In this document: positions 7,723 to 15,011 of the stretch, in pieces
Layout of the letters: each line of letters starts with the position of its first letter
How positions within the stretch are numbered: position 1 is the stretch's first letter
NCBI GenBank assembly: GCA_019419865.1
Contig: JAHZIG010000032.1
Coordinates: forward strand, 1-27,186
Reading direction: 5' to 3'
Length of the DNA stretch: 27,186 bases
From: Clostridiales bacterium
GTDB taxonomy: Bacteria > Bacillota > Clostridia > Monoglobales > Monoglobaceae
Notes under the pieces: generated by a model
Seen by the model: only the letters and a program-made list of their open reading frames with translations
The model's database searches: none
Told to the model about the DNA's origin: nothing
Translations under genes and position numbers: made by a program

Positions 7723-9342
7723 CTACGCTTTGTAATACGCTCTGACCTCGTATGGAGCGAGGCGAGTTCCGGGGTTTTCGTAGTTGCATAAAAGCAGCTC
7801 GCCGCCCGAGTCTATGTTATAGTCCAACTCGTCTGACGACAGGTTGCATATAACGTAGAGTTCTTCGTTTTCCAAAGCGCGCTTGTATACAAACAGCCGC
7901 TCGTCCGTCTCTTCCACGGGGATAAATTCGCCGTCGCTTATGACCGAATATTCCTTTCTCAGAGCGATCAGTTTTTTGTAAAAGTCTAAGATCGAATCGG
8001 GCGAGGCGCCTTCGAGCTCGGCGTTTATCGATCTATAGTTTTTCGCCGGGGATATCCAAGGCTCGCCGGTCGTAAATCCGGCGTTTTTATCGCCGTTCCA
8101 CTGCACCGGAGTTCTTCCGTTGTCTCTTGATTTGGCTGCGAGGATCTTTAGAGCTTCGCTCTCAGAAACGCCGTTTGCAAGCATTATCTTATAATAATTC
8201 AGGCTCTCCACGTCTCTGTATTCGTCGATCGAGGTGAAACCTGCGTTGGTCATTCCGAATTCCTCGCCCTGGAAAATATAAGGAGTTCCGCGCATCAGGT
8301 GTATGACGGCGGCGAGCGCTTTGGCCGATTCCGCTCTGTATTTAACGTCGTCTCCGAATCGGCTGACCGCTCTCGGCTGATCGTGATTGCACCAGAATAC
8401 CGCGTTCCAGCCTCCGCCGTCCTGCATGCCGACCTGCCAGGATACAAGCAGTTCCTTGAGCTTTTTAAAATCCGGCTTCATAAGCGACCATTTGTTTCCG
8501 TTTGAATAATCGACTTTCAGGTGGTGGAAACTGAAACACATGGACAGTTCTTTCTCGGCAGGGTTGGAATATCTGATACAATTATCTATCGAAGAAGAGG
8601 ACATCTCCCCGACCGTCAGCATATCGGAAATGCCGCTATCTTGTACAAGCTCTTTTAAAAATTCGTGAATCCTGGGGCCGTCCGTATAGAACCTTCGCCC
8701 GTCGCCTTCATGGTCGTCTTCAAATTTATCCGGTTTTGAAACCAGATTGATAACGTCGAATCTAAAACCCCTTATGCCTTTATTTTTCCAAAACCTAAGC
8801 ACGTCTTTAAGCTCCGCGCGAACTTCAGGATTGTTCCAGTTTAGATCGGCCTGAGTTACGTCGAATAGATGGAGATACCATTTTTTTAGCTGCGGAACGT
8901 ATTCCCATGCGCTCCCGCCGAACTTGGATTCCCAGTTGGTAGGCGGGGAGTCGGGGTTACCGTCTAAAAAGTAATAGTAATCCATATATTTTTTGTCTCC
9001 GGACAGCGCTTTCTGGAACCATTCGTGCTCGGTAGAGGTGTGGTTAAACACCATATCGAGCATTAAGCCTATTCCGCGTTTGTCGGCTTCGGATATGAGC
9101 GTTTCAAGATCCTGCATGGAGCCGAAGACCGGGTCTATGTTTCTGTAATCCGAAACGTCGTAGCCGTTATCGTTTAAAGGCGAGCGGAAGAAGGGGGTTA
9201 TCCAGATATAATCGACGCCAAGTTCTTTTATATAATCGAGTTTTTCAATTATACCTCCGAGATCGCCGATACCGTCGCCGTTGGAATCTTTAAACGATTT
9301 GATATATATTTGATATACGCATGATTTCGAGAAGTTAACCAT
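7723..9342 (-). CDS. treC: Trehalose-6-phosphate hydrolase (alpha,alpha-phosphotrehalase), GH13
   Basis: Cytoplasmic enzyme splitting trehalose 6-phosphate into glucose and glucose 6-phosphate. The 539 residues show the GH13 barrel: region I DMVFNHTS (His101), nucleophile Asp196 in GFRFDVINL, acid/base Glu246 in VGEMSS, and Asp321 in CNHDQPR. The N terminus and the QGEEFGMTNAGFTSIDEYRDVES stretch look like phosphotrehalases. The start is ATG 9342, which has AAAGGA upstream; an in-frame ATG at 9384 lacks a site. It lies 247 bp downstream of treP on the same strand, the PTS transporter that would supply its substrate. An oligo-1,6-glucosidase is the main alternative, less likely given that neighbour. 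Confidence 0.92.
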   Translation of the reverse strand: MVNFSKSCVYQIYIKSFKDSNGDGIGDLGGIIEKLDYIKELGVDYIWITPFFRSPLNDNGYDVSDYRNIDPVFGSMQDLETLISEADKRGIGLMLDMVFNHTSTEHEWFQKALSGDKKYMDYYYFLDGNPDSPPTNWESKFGGSAWEYVPQLKKWYLHLFDVTQADLNWNNPEVRAELKDVLRFWKNKGIRGFRFDVINLVSKPDKFEDDHEGDGRRFYTDGPRIHEFLKELVQDSGISDMLTVGEMSSSSIDNCIRYSNPAEKELSMCFSFHHLKVDYSNGNKWSLMKPDFKKLKELLVSWQVGMQDGGGWNAVFWCNHDQPRAVSRFGDDVKYRAESAKALAAVIHLMRGTPYIFQGEEFGMTNAGFTSIDEYRDVESLNYYKIMLANGVSESEALKILAAKSRDNGRTPVQWNGDKNAGFTTGEPWISPAKNYRSINAELEGASPDSILDFYKKLIALRKEYSVISDGEFIPVEETDERLFVYKRALENEELYVICNLSSDELDYNIDSGGELLLCNYENPGTRLAPYEVRAYYKA

Positions 9343-9589
9343 AAAGATTTTCCTTTCATTATTTTTATTATAAATCAAGGGCAAGCCAAAGATCTCAAAA
9401 CGAAGTTGAAGTAAAGTATCGAGGTATGCCGACGTTAATGAAAGCGATGCGTTTTATTCGCATAATCAAAAGTCTTATATACTCCAAAACCTCGCGAGGT
9501 TCTTTGACTCGCCCGTTATAATACTGCGCGCCGGGCTTTCTTGAAACGGACGGACTAAGCCGCGTCGCCCGGCGCGTAGCTAAGCTATA
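9343..9589 (-). other. treP-treC spacer with palindrome and long-loop stem
   Basis: This 247-bp spacer between two genes of one pathway is unusually long. It holds a 14-bp perfect palindrome (9488-9501, AACCTCGCGAGGTT) and a perfect 10-bp stem (9527-9536 with 9567-9576, CGCGCCGGGC) enclosing a 30-base loop just after the treP stop. The stem has no U tract on the minus strand. They could stabilise or partially terminate the treP message or act as a protein site. No good separate promoter for treC was found: a TATAAT exists near its start but without a matching -35. Confidence 0.5.
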
Positions 9590-11542
9590 TTATTCGCATA
9601 CGGCTACGACGGTTTCGCCGACGACCGCTTGCATACCGGTTTTTAGCTTGACTCCGTTGGTCTTGCCTTCGCCCGCTACGACCATCATCGTAACGGTAGG
9701 ATGACCCGCCGCTTTTATCTTTTCGGGATCGAAGGTTATCAGCTTATCTCCGGCTTTTACCCTCTGTCCGTCCTCTACGTGGCAGTTAAAACCGTCGCCG
9801 TGCATGCTTACGGTATCTAAGCCTATATGGAACAAAAGTTCTACTCCGTTATCGAGCGTCATGCCGCAGGCGTGGAACGAACCCTGCATAACGTTGCAGA
9901 TCTCGCCGTCCGCCGGGGCGGTTAAAACGTTGTCGGTAGGTTCTATAGCAAGACCGTCGCCGAGGATCTTTTCCGCGAATACCTGATCCGGAACGTCTTC
10001 GATTTTTATAACGTTACCGGATAGAAACGCTCTGATCTCGCCTTCTTTATAATCCTTGACCGCCGCGGCAACCGCGCCTCCCGGAGTAGTCGCGACGACC
10101 GGAACGTCTCCGCTTTCTAAAGAACCGGTCGCGGCCAATTTTCTCTTTCCGACTATCAGCGTAAGTATAAACGGAATTACTATAGCGACCAGCATACATA
10201 TAGCGAATACCGGTATATACTGCGGGAGTATAGACAGAATTCCCGGGAGACCGCCGACGCCGATAGCCGCCGCTCTGACGCCTGACGCTACCGATATGAC
10301 CGCCGCGACCGCCGAGCCGACCATCGCGCAAATAAACGGGAATACGTATTTTAAGTTAACGCCGAACATCGCAGGTTCGGTAACTCCGAGGTAACAGGAG
10401 ATACAAGCGGGGATGGACACCTCTTTTGCCTTCGCGTCTTTTTTCTGAAGGAATATCATTGCCAGAACCGCGCTTCCCTGAGCTATGTTGGACAGCGCTA
10501 TCATCGGCCAGAGATTGGTTCCGCCGAAATCGGAGATCAACTGCAGATCTATAGCGTTCGACATATGATGCAGACCCGTTATTACAAGCGGCGCGTAGAG
10601 GAAGCCGAATACCGCGGCGAACAGCCAGTTAAACGTAGACGCAAGCCCTGCGTTAACAACATTGGATATCCAGCTGCCTATAGCCCAGCCGATAGGTCCG
10701 AGTACTGTATGCGCGAGTATTACCGCGATAAGCAGAGAGAAGAACGGAACTACGATCATCGAGATGACCGAAGGACAGATTTTTCTGAGCCCCTTCTCGA
10801 GATAGACGAGAGTGAATCCGGCGAGTATCGCGGGCAGTACCTGCGCCTGATAGCCTATCATCTCAACCTGCGCGAAACCGAAATCCCATACGGGTATGTC
10901 GGATGCGGCAGTGGTAGCGACGTCGTACGCGTTCAAAAGCTGCGGCGATACTAAGGTTATACCGAGTACGATACCGAGCATCTGGGTAGTTCCCATTTTC
11001 TTGGTGATCGACCATACGATACCGACGGGCAGGAAGTGGAAGATAGCTTCGCCTATCAGCCACAGGAACGAATAGACCCCGGACCAGAACTGAGAGACCT
11101 CGATAAGGGTCTTGGTTCCGTCCTCGAGCATCTTGATCTCGCCGATAACGTTTCTAAAACCGAGGATAAGACCGCCGACGATGATCGCAGGAATAAGAGG
11201 AGCGAATATCTCGGCGAGGTTTGACATCGCCTTCTGGACGATGTTTTGGTTCTGCTTGGCCGCCGCCTTGACCGCGTCCTTGGATACGCCGTCTATACCC
11301 GCGACCTCGGTAAAATCGTTATAATAACTGCTCACCGTGTTGCCGATTATTACCTGAAACTGTCCCGCCTGCGTAAAGGTTCCCTTAACGGACGGCAGCT
11401 TTTCGATACTGGACACGTCGGCCTTTTTCGGATCGTTTAATACAAAGCGCATCCTTGTCACGCAGTGCGACACGGCTCCTATGTTCTCCTTCCCGCCGAC
11501 GTACTCTAACAACTTTTTACATTCATCGCTGTACTTTCCCAT
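9590..11542 (-). CDS. treP: PTS trehalose-specific EIIBCA transporter
   Basis: Membrane permease that imports trehalose and phosphorylates it to trehalose 6-phosphate using phospho-HPr. Domain order over 650 residues: EIIB at about 1-90 with phospho-cysteine Cys27 in SHCVTRMRF; EIIC at about 105-460 with around ten membrane segments; EIIA (glucose type) at about 500-650 with histidines 557 and 572, fifteen residues apart as in EIIA-Glc. The FTQAGQFQVIIGN segment of EIIB is typical of TreP. Bacillus TreP lacks the EIIA domain, so this is the longer fused form. The start ATG has AAAGGAGA upstream. A promoter and three similar palindromes precede it; no treR gene lies in the window. Confidence 0.93.
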   Translation of the reverse strand: MGKYSDECKKLLEYVGGKENIGAVSHCVTRMRFVLNDPKKADVSSIEKLPSVKGTFTQAGQFQVIIGNTVSSYYNDFTEVAGIDGVSKDAVKAAAKQNQNIVQKAMSNLAEIFAPLIPAIIVGGLILGFRNVIGEIKMLEDGTKTLIEVSQFWSGVYSFLWLIGEAIFHFLPVGIVWSITKKMGTTQMLGIVLGITLVSPQLLNAYDVATTAASDIPVWDFGFAQVEMIGYQAQVLPAILAGFTLVYLEKGLRKICPSVISMIVVPFFSLLIAVILAHTVLGPIGWAIGSWISNVVNAGLASTFNWLFAAVFGFLYAPLVITGLHHMSNAIDLQLISDFGGTNLWPMIALSNIAQGSAVLAMIFLQKKDAKAKEVSIPACISCYLGVTEPAMFGVNLKYVFPFICAMVGSAVAAVISVASGVRAAAIGVGGLPGILSILPQYIPVFAICMLVAIVIPFILTLIVGKRKLAATGSLESGDVPVVATTPGGAVAAAVKDYKEGEIRAFLSGNVIKIEDVPDQVFAEKILGDGLAIEPTDNVLTAPADGEICNVMQGSFHACGMTLDNGVELLFHIGLDTVSMHGDGFNCHVEDGQRVKAGDKLITFDPEKIKAAGHPTVTMMVVAGEGKTNGVKLKTGMQAVVGETVVAVCE

Positions 11543-11566
11543 AAAAATTCTCCTTTTATATTTAGG

Positions 11567-11578
11567 TTATACGTATAA
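11567..11578. promoter_or_regulatory. Candidate TreR-like operator, TTATACGTATAA
   Basis: Perfect 12-bp palindrome about 10 bp upstream of the treP ribosome binding site. It resembles the Bacillus TreR operator pattern (TTGTATATACAA, from memory) in length and AT-rich symmetry. Two related sites lie at 11599-11610 and 11633-11644. Confidence 0.5.
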
Positions 11579-11598
11579 AACCTTGCGCAATCGGTTAT

Positions 11599-11610
11599 AT
11601 ATACGTATTA
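11599..11610. promoter_or_regulatory. Second ATACGTAT operator-like site
   Basis: An 8-bp perfect palindrome core ATACGTAT (11601-11608) with an imperfect extension. Its centre is 32 bp from the first site, about three helical turns, and it lies just downstream of the predicted treP transcription start. Confidence 0.4.
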
Positions 11611-11626
11611 TTTTAGCTAAAATAAT
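11607..11626. promoter_or_regulatory. 20-bp perfect palindrome at treP transcription start
   Basis: ATTATTTTAG followed immediately by its exact reverse complement. It spans from the last bases of the -10 box to about +12, centred on the predicted start. It could be an operator or form a hairpin at the 5' end of the message. Confidence 0.55.
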
Positions 11627-11653
11627 TTTAACATGTACGTATATCATAGTCAA
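11625..11653 (-). promoter_or_regulatory. Promoter of treP-treC
   Basis: Read on the minus strand: TTGACT (11653-11648), 17 bases, TAAAAT (11630-11625). Transcription should start near 11618, giving a leader of about 75 nt. Confidence 0.75.
11633..11644. promoter_or_regulatory. Third operator-like site inside the treP promoter spacer
   Basis: TACGTA core (11636-11641) with symmetric flanks except one base pair. Its centre is 34 bp from the second site. It sits between the -35 and -10 elements of the treP promoter, where a repressor would compete with RNA polymerase. Confidence 0.4.
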
Positions 11654-11834
11654 TAAAAAACTGAAAATTTAAATGTAAAAAATAAACTTCAATTTTTGTT
11701 AGTTATGCACAATGATTTGCTCTTATTAGATACTGTCGCTCTGAAAACATATAGTATGTTTTATGTCGACGCGGCTTTACCGCTATTATTTTATGATTTC
11801 ATAACTTTTGCCGTCGTATACAATTATATTTGCT

Positions 11835-11863
11835 AAAAGGCTGAATAAATTTCAGGCTTTTTA
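11835..11863. terminator. Orphan terminator-like hairpin
   Basis: Arms 11835-11845 and 11851-11861 pair with one mismatch around a 5-base loop. TTTTT lies at the plus-strand end and the opposite strand also ends in TTTT. No gene precedes it on either strand within this gap, so it could end a small RNA or insulate the two divergent units. Confidence 0.5.
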
Positions 11864-11917
11864 GGCAATATTAAGAAATAAGAGTTTATCCGGATTAAAA
11901 ATACAAAAACTTTTATC

Positions 11918-11946
11918 TTGACAATTTACAGGAAGTTTTGTATACT
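11918..11946 (+). promoter_or_regulatory. Strong promoter of ahpC
   Basis: TTGACA (11918-11923), 17 bases, TATACT (11941-11946): near-consensus sigma-A promoter. Transcription should start near 11953, giving a leader of about 158 nt before ahpC. Confidence 0.85.
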
Positions 11947-11957
11947 GAATTAACAAA

Positions 11958-11973
11958 GTTAGCTATAGCTAAC
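11958..11973. promoter_or_regulatory. 16-bp perfect palindrome behind the ahpC promoter
   Basis: GTTAGCTATAGCTAAC, starting about five bases past the predicted transcription start. This is a classic roadblock position for a repressor such as a redox sensor. It does not match the PerR box as I recall it (TTATAATnATTATAA). The Rrf2 regulator at 14516 is one candidate binder; this is inference. Confidence 0.55.
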
Positions 11974-12110
11974 CAAAATAAAAAACAGCGTTCGAAATAA
12001 TTCGGAGAGCAAAAATAATAAGTAAAGAATTAAGCGGAGCGATCGTTTGACATAAAGAAGATCGGTTCGCAATTAAAATAAAAATTTCAAATAAGTAGGA
12101 GGAATTAAAA

Positions 12111-12674
12111 ATGTCTATGATTAATAAAGAGGTTAGCGATTTTTCCGTTCAAGCGTATCTAAACGACGAGTTTAAGACGGTTGCAAAGGCGGATATTTTG
12201 GGAAAGTGGAGCGTGTTCTTTTTCTACCCGGCCGATTTTACATTCGTGTGCCCGACCGAGCTTGAAGACTTAGCCGATAAGTACGACGATTTTAAAGCCG
12301 AGAACTGCGAGATCTACTCGGTATCCTGTGATACGCATTTTGTTCATAAGGCGTGGCACGACACCTCGGACAGGATCAAAAAACTCCGGTATCCTATGCT
12401 CGCCGACCCGACTCACGCGCTGGCGAAAGATTTCGAGGTTTATATAGAGGAGAGCGGACTTGCGGAGAGAGGCAGTTTTATTGTAAATCCCGAGGGCAAG
12501 ATCGTATCTTACGAAGTAGTCGAGGGGAACGTCGGACGCAACGCCGAGGAACTGCTGCGCAGGGTGCGGGCGTGCAAATTCGTAGCGGAGCACGGCGGAG
12601 AGGTTTGCCCGGCTAAGTGGACTCCCGGGGCGGAGACGTTAAAGCCGAGTCTGGATTTGGTAGGACAGTTATAA
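12111..12674 (+). CDS. ahpC: Peroxiredoxin AhpC (typical 2-Cys)
   Basis: Cytoplasmic enzyme that reduces hydrogen peroxide, organic peroxides and peroxynitrite. The 187 residues match the AhpC length. The peroxidatic Cys47 lies in FYPADFTFVCPTE and the resolving Cys166 in HGGEVCPAKW, the same spacing as in the E. coli protein; further hallmarks are VSCDTHFVHKAW and YPMLADPT. The start ATG follows AGGAGG at good spacing; a second in-frame ATG two codons later is possible. It is the first gene of a two-gene operon with its reductase three bases downstream, behind a near-consensus promoter and a 16-bp palindrome. Confidence 0.96.
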   Translation: MSMINKEVSDFSVQAYLNDEFKTVAKADILGKWSVFFFYPADFTFVCPTELEDLADKYDDFKAENCEIYSVSCDTHFVHKAWHDTSDRIKKLRYPMLADPTHALAKDFEVYIEESGLAERGSFIVNPEGKIVSYEVVEGNVGRNAEELLRRVRACKFVAEHGGEVCPAKWTPGAETLKPSLDLVGQL

Positions 12675-12677
12675 GCT

Positions 12678-14321
12678 ATGGAAAATCTGGATATAAACAA
12701 ATTATACGACGTCGTCGTGGTCGGCGGAGGCCCCGCCGGCCTCACAGCCGCGCTGTATTTGGCGAGGGCGAGATACCGCGTTCTTGTGATAGAGAAGGAG
12801 AAGTTCGGCGGCCAGATAACGATAACCTCCGAGGTCGTAAACTATCCCGGAACCGGACTTGTCAGCGGAACGGAACTGACGGATACGATGCGAAAACAGG
12901 CGCAGTCGTTCGGAAGCGAGTTTTTGCTTGCGGGCGTCGATAGGCTGGAGACCGAGGGAGATATCAAAACGATCCATACCGACCGCGGCGACATAAGGTG
13001 TTTCGGTATTTTGCTTGCGACCGGCGCGCGGCCGCGCTCGATCGGTTTCGAGGGCGAGGAGGAATTTAAGGGACGCGGCGTCGCGTATTGCGCGACCTGC
13101 GACGGCGAATTTTTTACCGGGAAGAAGGTGTTCGTTATCGGCGGCGGTTTCGCGGCGGCTGAAGAAAGCGTTTTTCTGACTAAATACGCGAGCGACGTGA
13201 CTATTTTGATAAGAGAGGACGATTTTACCTGCGCCGCGTCGGTCGCGGAAAACGCGAGAAATAACGAAAAAATAACGGTTATAACAAACGTCGAGGTGGA
13301 GTCGGTCTCCGGCGATTCGGAGATAAAAAAGATCCGATACAGGAATAATAAAACGGGCGAGATCACGGAGTACGGCTCGGACGACGGGGAGTCGTTCGGC
13401 GTGTTTGTGTTTGCCGGATACGAGCCGGCGTCCGATCTGCTTAAAGGAAAGGCCGAGATAGACAAGTACGGATATGTGATCGTCGATAGAAATCAGGAAA
13501 CCAATATAGACGGGGTTTACGCCGCCGGAGACGTATGCGTCAAAAATCTCAGACAGGTGGTTACAGCCGTCGGCGACGGAGCGTTAGCCGCGACCGAGCT
13601 TGAGAGATACGCGGCCGAAATGCAGAGAAAAACCGGGCTTAAGCCGCGGCAGCCCGTGACGAGGATAGATAAGGGCGAGCCGCCGGAAAAGAAGGAAGAG
13701 GACGGCGGAGTCTTGTTCTCGGACGAGATGAAACAGCAGCTTATCGGCGTATTTTCAAAAATGGAGCGACCGATATTGCTTAAAATGTATTTGGACGACA
13801 GGCCGGTCTCGAACGAGCTTAAGCGCTATATGACCGAGATTGCGGCGCTCAGCGATAAGGTCGAGACGGAGATAGTCTCAGACGGAGCTGAAAGCGGAGC
13901 GGAACCGCCATGCGTAAAGGTTTGCCTTGCGGACGGTACGGAGACCGGGCTTGCGTTTCATGGAGCGCCCGGCGGCCACGAGTTCACCTCGTTTGTGCTG
14001 GGGCTGTATAACGCGGCCGGTCCGGGTCAGGCTTTGGACGACGAGACAAAAGCCGAGATAGCCTCTATAGACAAAAAGACGGATATAAAGATAATGGTGT
14101 CTCTCTCGTGCACGATGTGCCCCGAGCTTGTAGTAGCCGCGCAGAGGATCGCGTCGCTGAATAAAAATGTTAGCGCCGAGGTCTACGACATAAATCACTT
14201 TCCCGATCTGAAGAATAAATACCGTGTGATGAGCGTGCCTTGTATGGCGATAAACGATACGAAAATCAGCTTTGGCAAGAAGAATATCAAGCAGATATTA
14301 GAACTTATAAAGGGCGGGTAA
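12678..14321 (+). CDS. AhpF-like peroxiredoxin reductase with C-terminal thioredoxin folds (permuted domain order)
   Basis: Flavoprotein that should pass electrons from NAD(P)H to AhpC. Residues 1-315 are a thioredoxin-reductase module: FAD site GGGPAG (16-21), redox pair Cys138/Cys141 in CATC, nucleotide site GGGFAAAEE (155-163), second FAD motif YAAGD (281-285). A charged linker (about 325-345) leads to two thioredoxin-like folds: about 350-445 without an active-site pair and about 465-547 with Cys478/Cys481 (CTMC) and a cis-proline-like SVPC. This is the F1-F2 layout of the AhpF N-terminal domain, but placed at the C terminus. It starts three bases after ahpC, which supports the partnership. 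Clostridial proteins of this order are known to me only by general recollection. Confidence 0.9.
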   Translation: MENLDINKLYDVVVVGGGPAGLTAALYLARARYRVLVIEKEKFGGQITITSEVVNYPGTGLVSGTELTDTMRKQAQSFGSEFLLAGVDRLETEGDIKTIHTDRGDIRCFGILLATGARPRSIGFEGEEEFKGRGVAYCATCDGEFFTGKKVFVIGGGFAAAEESVFLTKYASDVTILIREDDFTCAASVAENARNNEKITVITNVEVESVSGDSEIKKIRYRNNKTGEITEYGSDDGESFGVFVFAGYEPASDLLKGKAEIDKYGYVIVDRNQETNIDGVYAAGDVCVKNLRQVVTAVGDGALAATELERYAAEMQRKTGLKPRQPVTRIDKGEPPEKKEEDGGVLFSDEMKQQLIGVFSKMERPILLKMYLDDRPVSNELKRYMTEIAALSDKVETEIVSDGAESGAEPPCVKVCLADGTETGLAFHGAPGGHEFTSFVLGLYNAAGPGQALDDETKAEIASIDKKTDIKIMVSLSCTMCPELVVAAQRIASLNKNVSAEVYDINHFPDLKNKYRVMSVPCMAINDTKISFGKKNIKQILELIKGG

Positions 14322-14342
14322 ACGGATATATAGGTTTTTTAT

Positions 14343-14374
14343 ACGGCGCGGATATGAAAAGTCCGCGCTGTTTC
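14343..14374 (+). terminator. Terminator of the ahpC operon
   Basis: A 10-bp stem with one G-U pair (14343-14352 with 14362-14371) and a 9-base loop, 22 bases after the stop codon, followed by TT and then CC. The U tract is short. Confidence 0.6.
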
Positions 14375-14409
14375 CATTATATGTTTCAATAATTTGTACA
14401 CATAGCATA

Positions 14410-14438
14410 TTGATTTTTACGCCGTTTTAATATACAAT
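14410..14438 (+). promoter_or_regulatory. Promoter of the Rrf2 regulator
   Basis: TTGATT (14410-14415), 17 bases, TACAAT (14433-14438). Transcription should start near 14445. Confidence 0.7.
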
Positions 14439-14451
14439 TAATAATACTTGC

Positions 14452-14484
14452 GCATATTCAATCGACTTAGTAATAAGAATATGC
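14452..14484. promoter_or_regulatory. Inverted repeat in the Rrf2 leader, possible autoregulatory site
   Basis: GCATATTC (14452-14459) and GAATATGC (14477-14484), 17 bases apart, starting about seven bases past the predicted transcription start and ending 31 bases before the start codon. Half-site centres are 25 bp apart, which suits a dimeric regulator or an RNA hairpin. Confidence 0.4.
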
Positions 14485-14515
14485 AAAACATTAATATTAC
14501 GGGAGAAAATCAAGA

Positions 14516-14962
14516 ATGAAAATTTCAACAAAAGGCAGATATGCTTTAAGGCTGATGCTTGATTTGGCTATGAATTCCGACGACCGGTGCGTATCGGTAA
14601 ACACTATTTCAAAGAGGCAGGGGATCTCGAATAAATATCTCGAACAGATAATCACCATCCTAAGCCGCGCCGGATACGTCGAAAGCATAAGGGGCGCCGG
14701 CGGCGGCTACAGGCTCGCTAAGGATCCGTCCGAGTATACGGTCGGCGATATCCTTCGTCTCACCGAGGGCGATATATATCCCGTGGCGTGTCAGTGCGAC
14801 GACGCGGAAACCTGCCCCAGAAAGACGTACTGCGCGGCGTTATTTGTGTGGAACGAACTCAGCGACGCGATAAACGGGGTCGTCGATAAGTATACGCTGG
14901 CGGATCTGGTAAATAAACAGTACGAGCTTTTGGACGAGGACGAACAAGCCGAAAGGCGGTAA
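14516..14962 (+). CDS. Rrf2-family transcriptional regulator with IscR-like cysteines
   Basis: 148 residues. The N-terminal winged helix begins MKISTKGRYALRLMLDLA, the family signature; the recognition region ISNKYLEQI and wing GAGGGYRLAK follow. Four cysteines lie at 92, 94, 100 and 106; the set 94-100-106 has the same two five-residue gaps as the iron-sulfur ligands of E. coli IscR (92-98-104), so cluster binding is plausible. The start ATG has GGGAG upstream. It has its own promoter, and topB follows after 49 bp. No isc or suf genes are nearby; its neighbour is the peroxide operon, which suggests redox sensing. CymR-type cysteine regulators lack this cysteine set. Confidence 0.88.
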   Translation: MKISTKGRYALRLMLDLAMNSDDRCVSVNTISKRQGISNKYLEQIITILSRAGYVESIRGAGGGYRLAKDPSEYTVGDILRLTEGDIYPVACQCDDAETCPRKTYCAALFVWNELSDAINGVVDKYTLADLVNKQYELLDEDEQAERR

Positions 14963-15011
14963 TTATAAATTGACGTTAAAAAAGCCTTGATATATCGAAG
15001 GAGAGACAGGA

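Larger units (their letters stand above)
11543..12110. other. 568-bp divergent control region, treP / ahpC
   Basis: No convincing protein gene. The left third holds the treP promoter and palindromes (11567-11653). The right third holds the ahpC promoter, palindrome and leader (11918-12110). The AT-rich middle (about 11660-11880) holds a perfect 8-bp hairpin (11744-11751 with 11755-11762), a small GCGG/CCGC hairpin (11771-11783) and a terminator-like hairpin at 11835-11863 with no gene upstream of it on either strand. Confidence 0.7.

Noticed and set aside
12047..12079. Second ahpC promoter with TTGACA at 12047
   Set aside because: The best -10 (TAAAAT) is 21 bases away, outside the usual 16-18; the promoter at 11918-11946 is far better.
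12842..13465. Open frame of 207 codons on the minus strand inside the AhpF-like gene
   Set aside because: Ser/Pro-rich translation typical of an antisense shadow; the plus-strand frame shows FAD and CxxC motifs.
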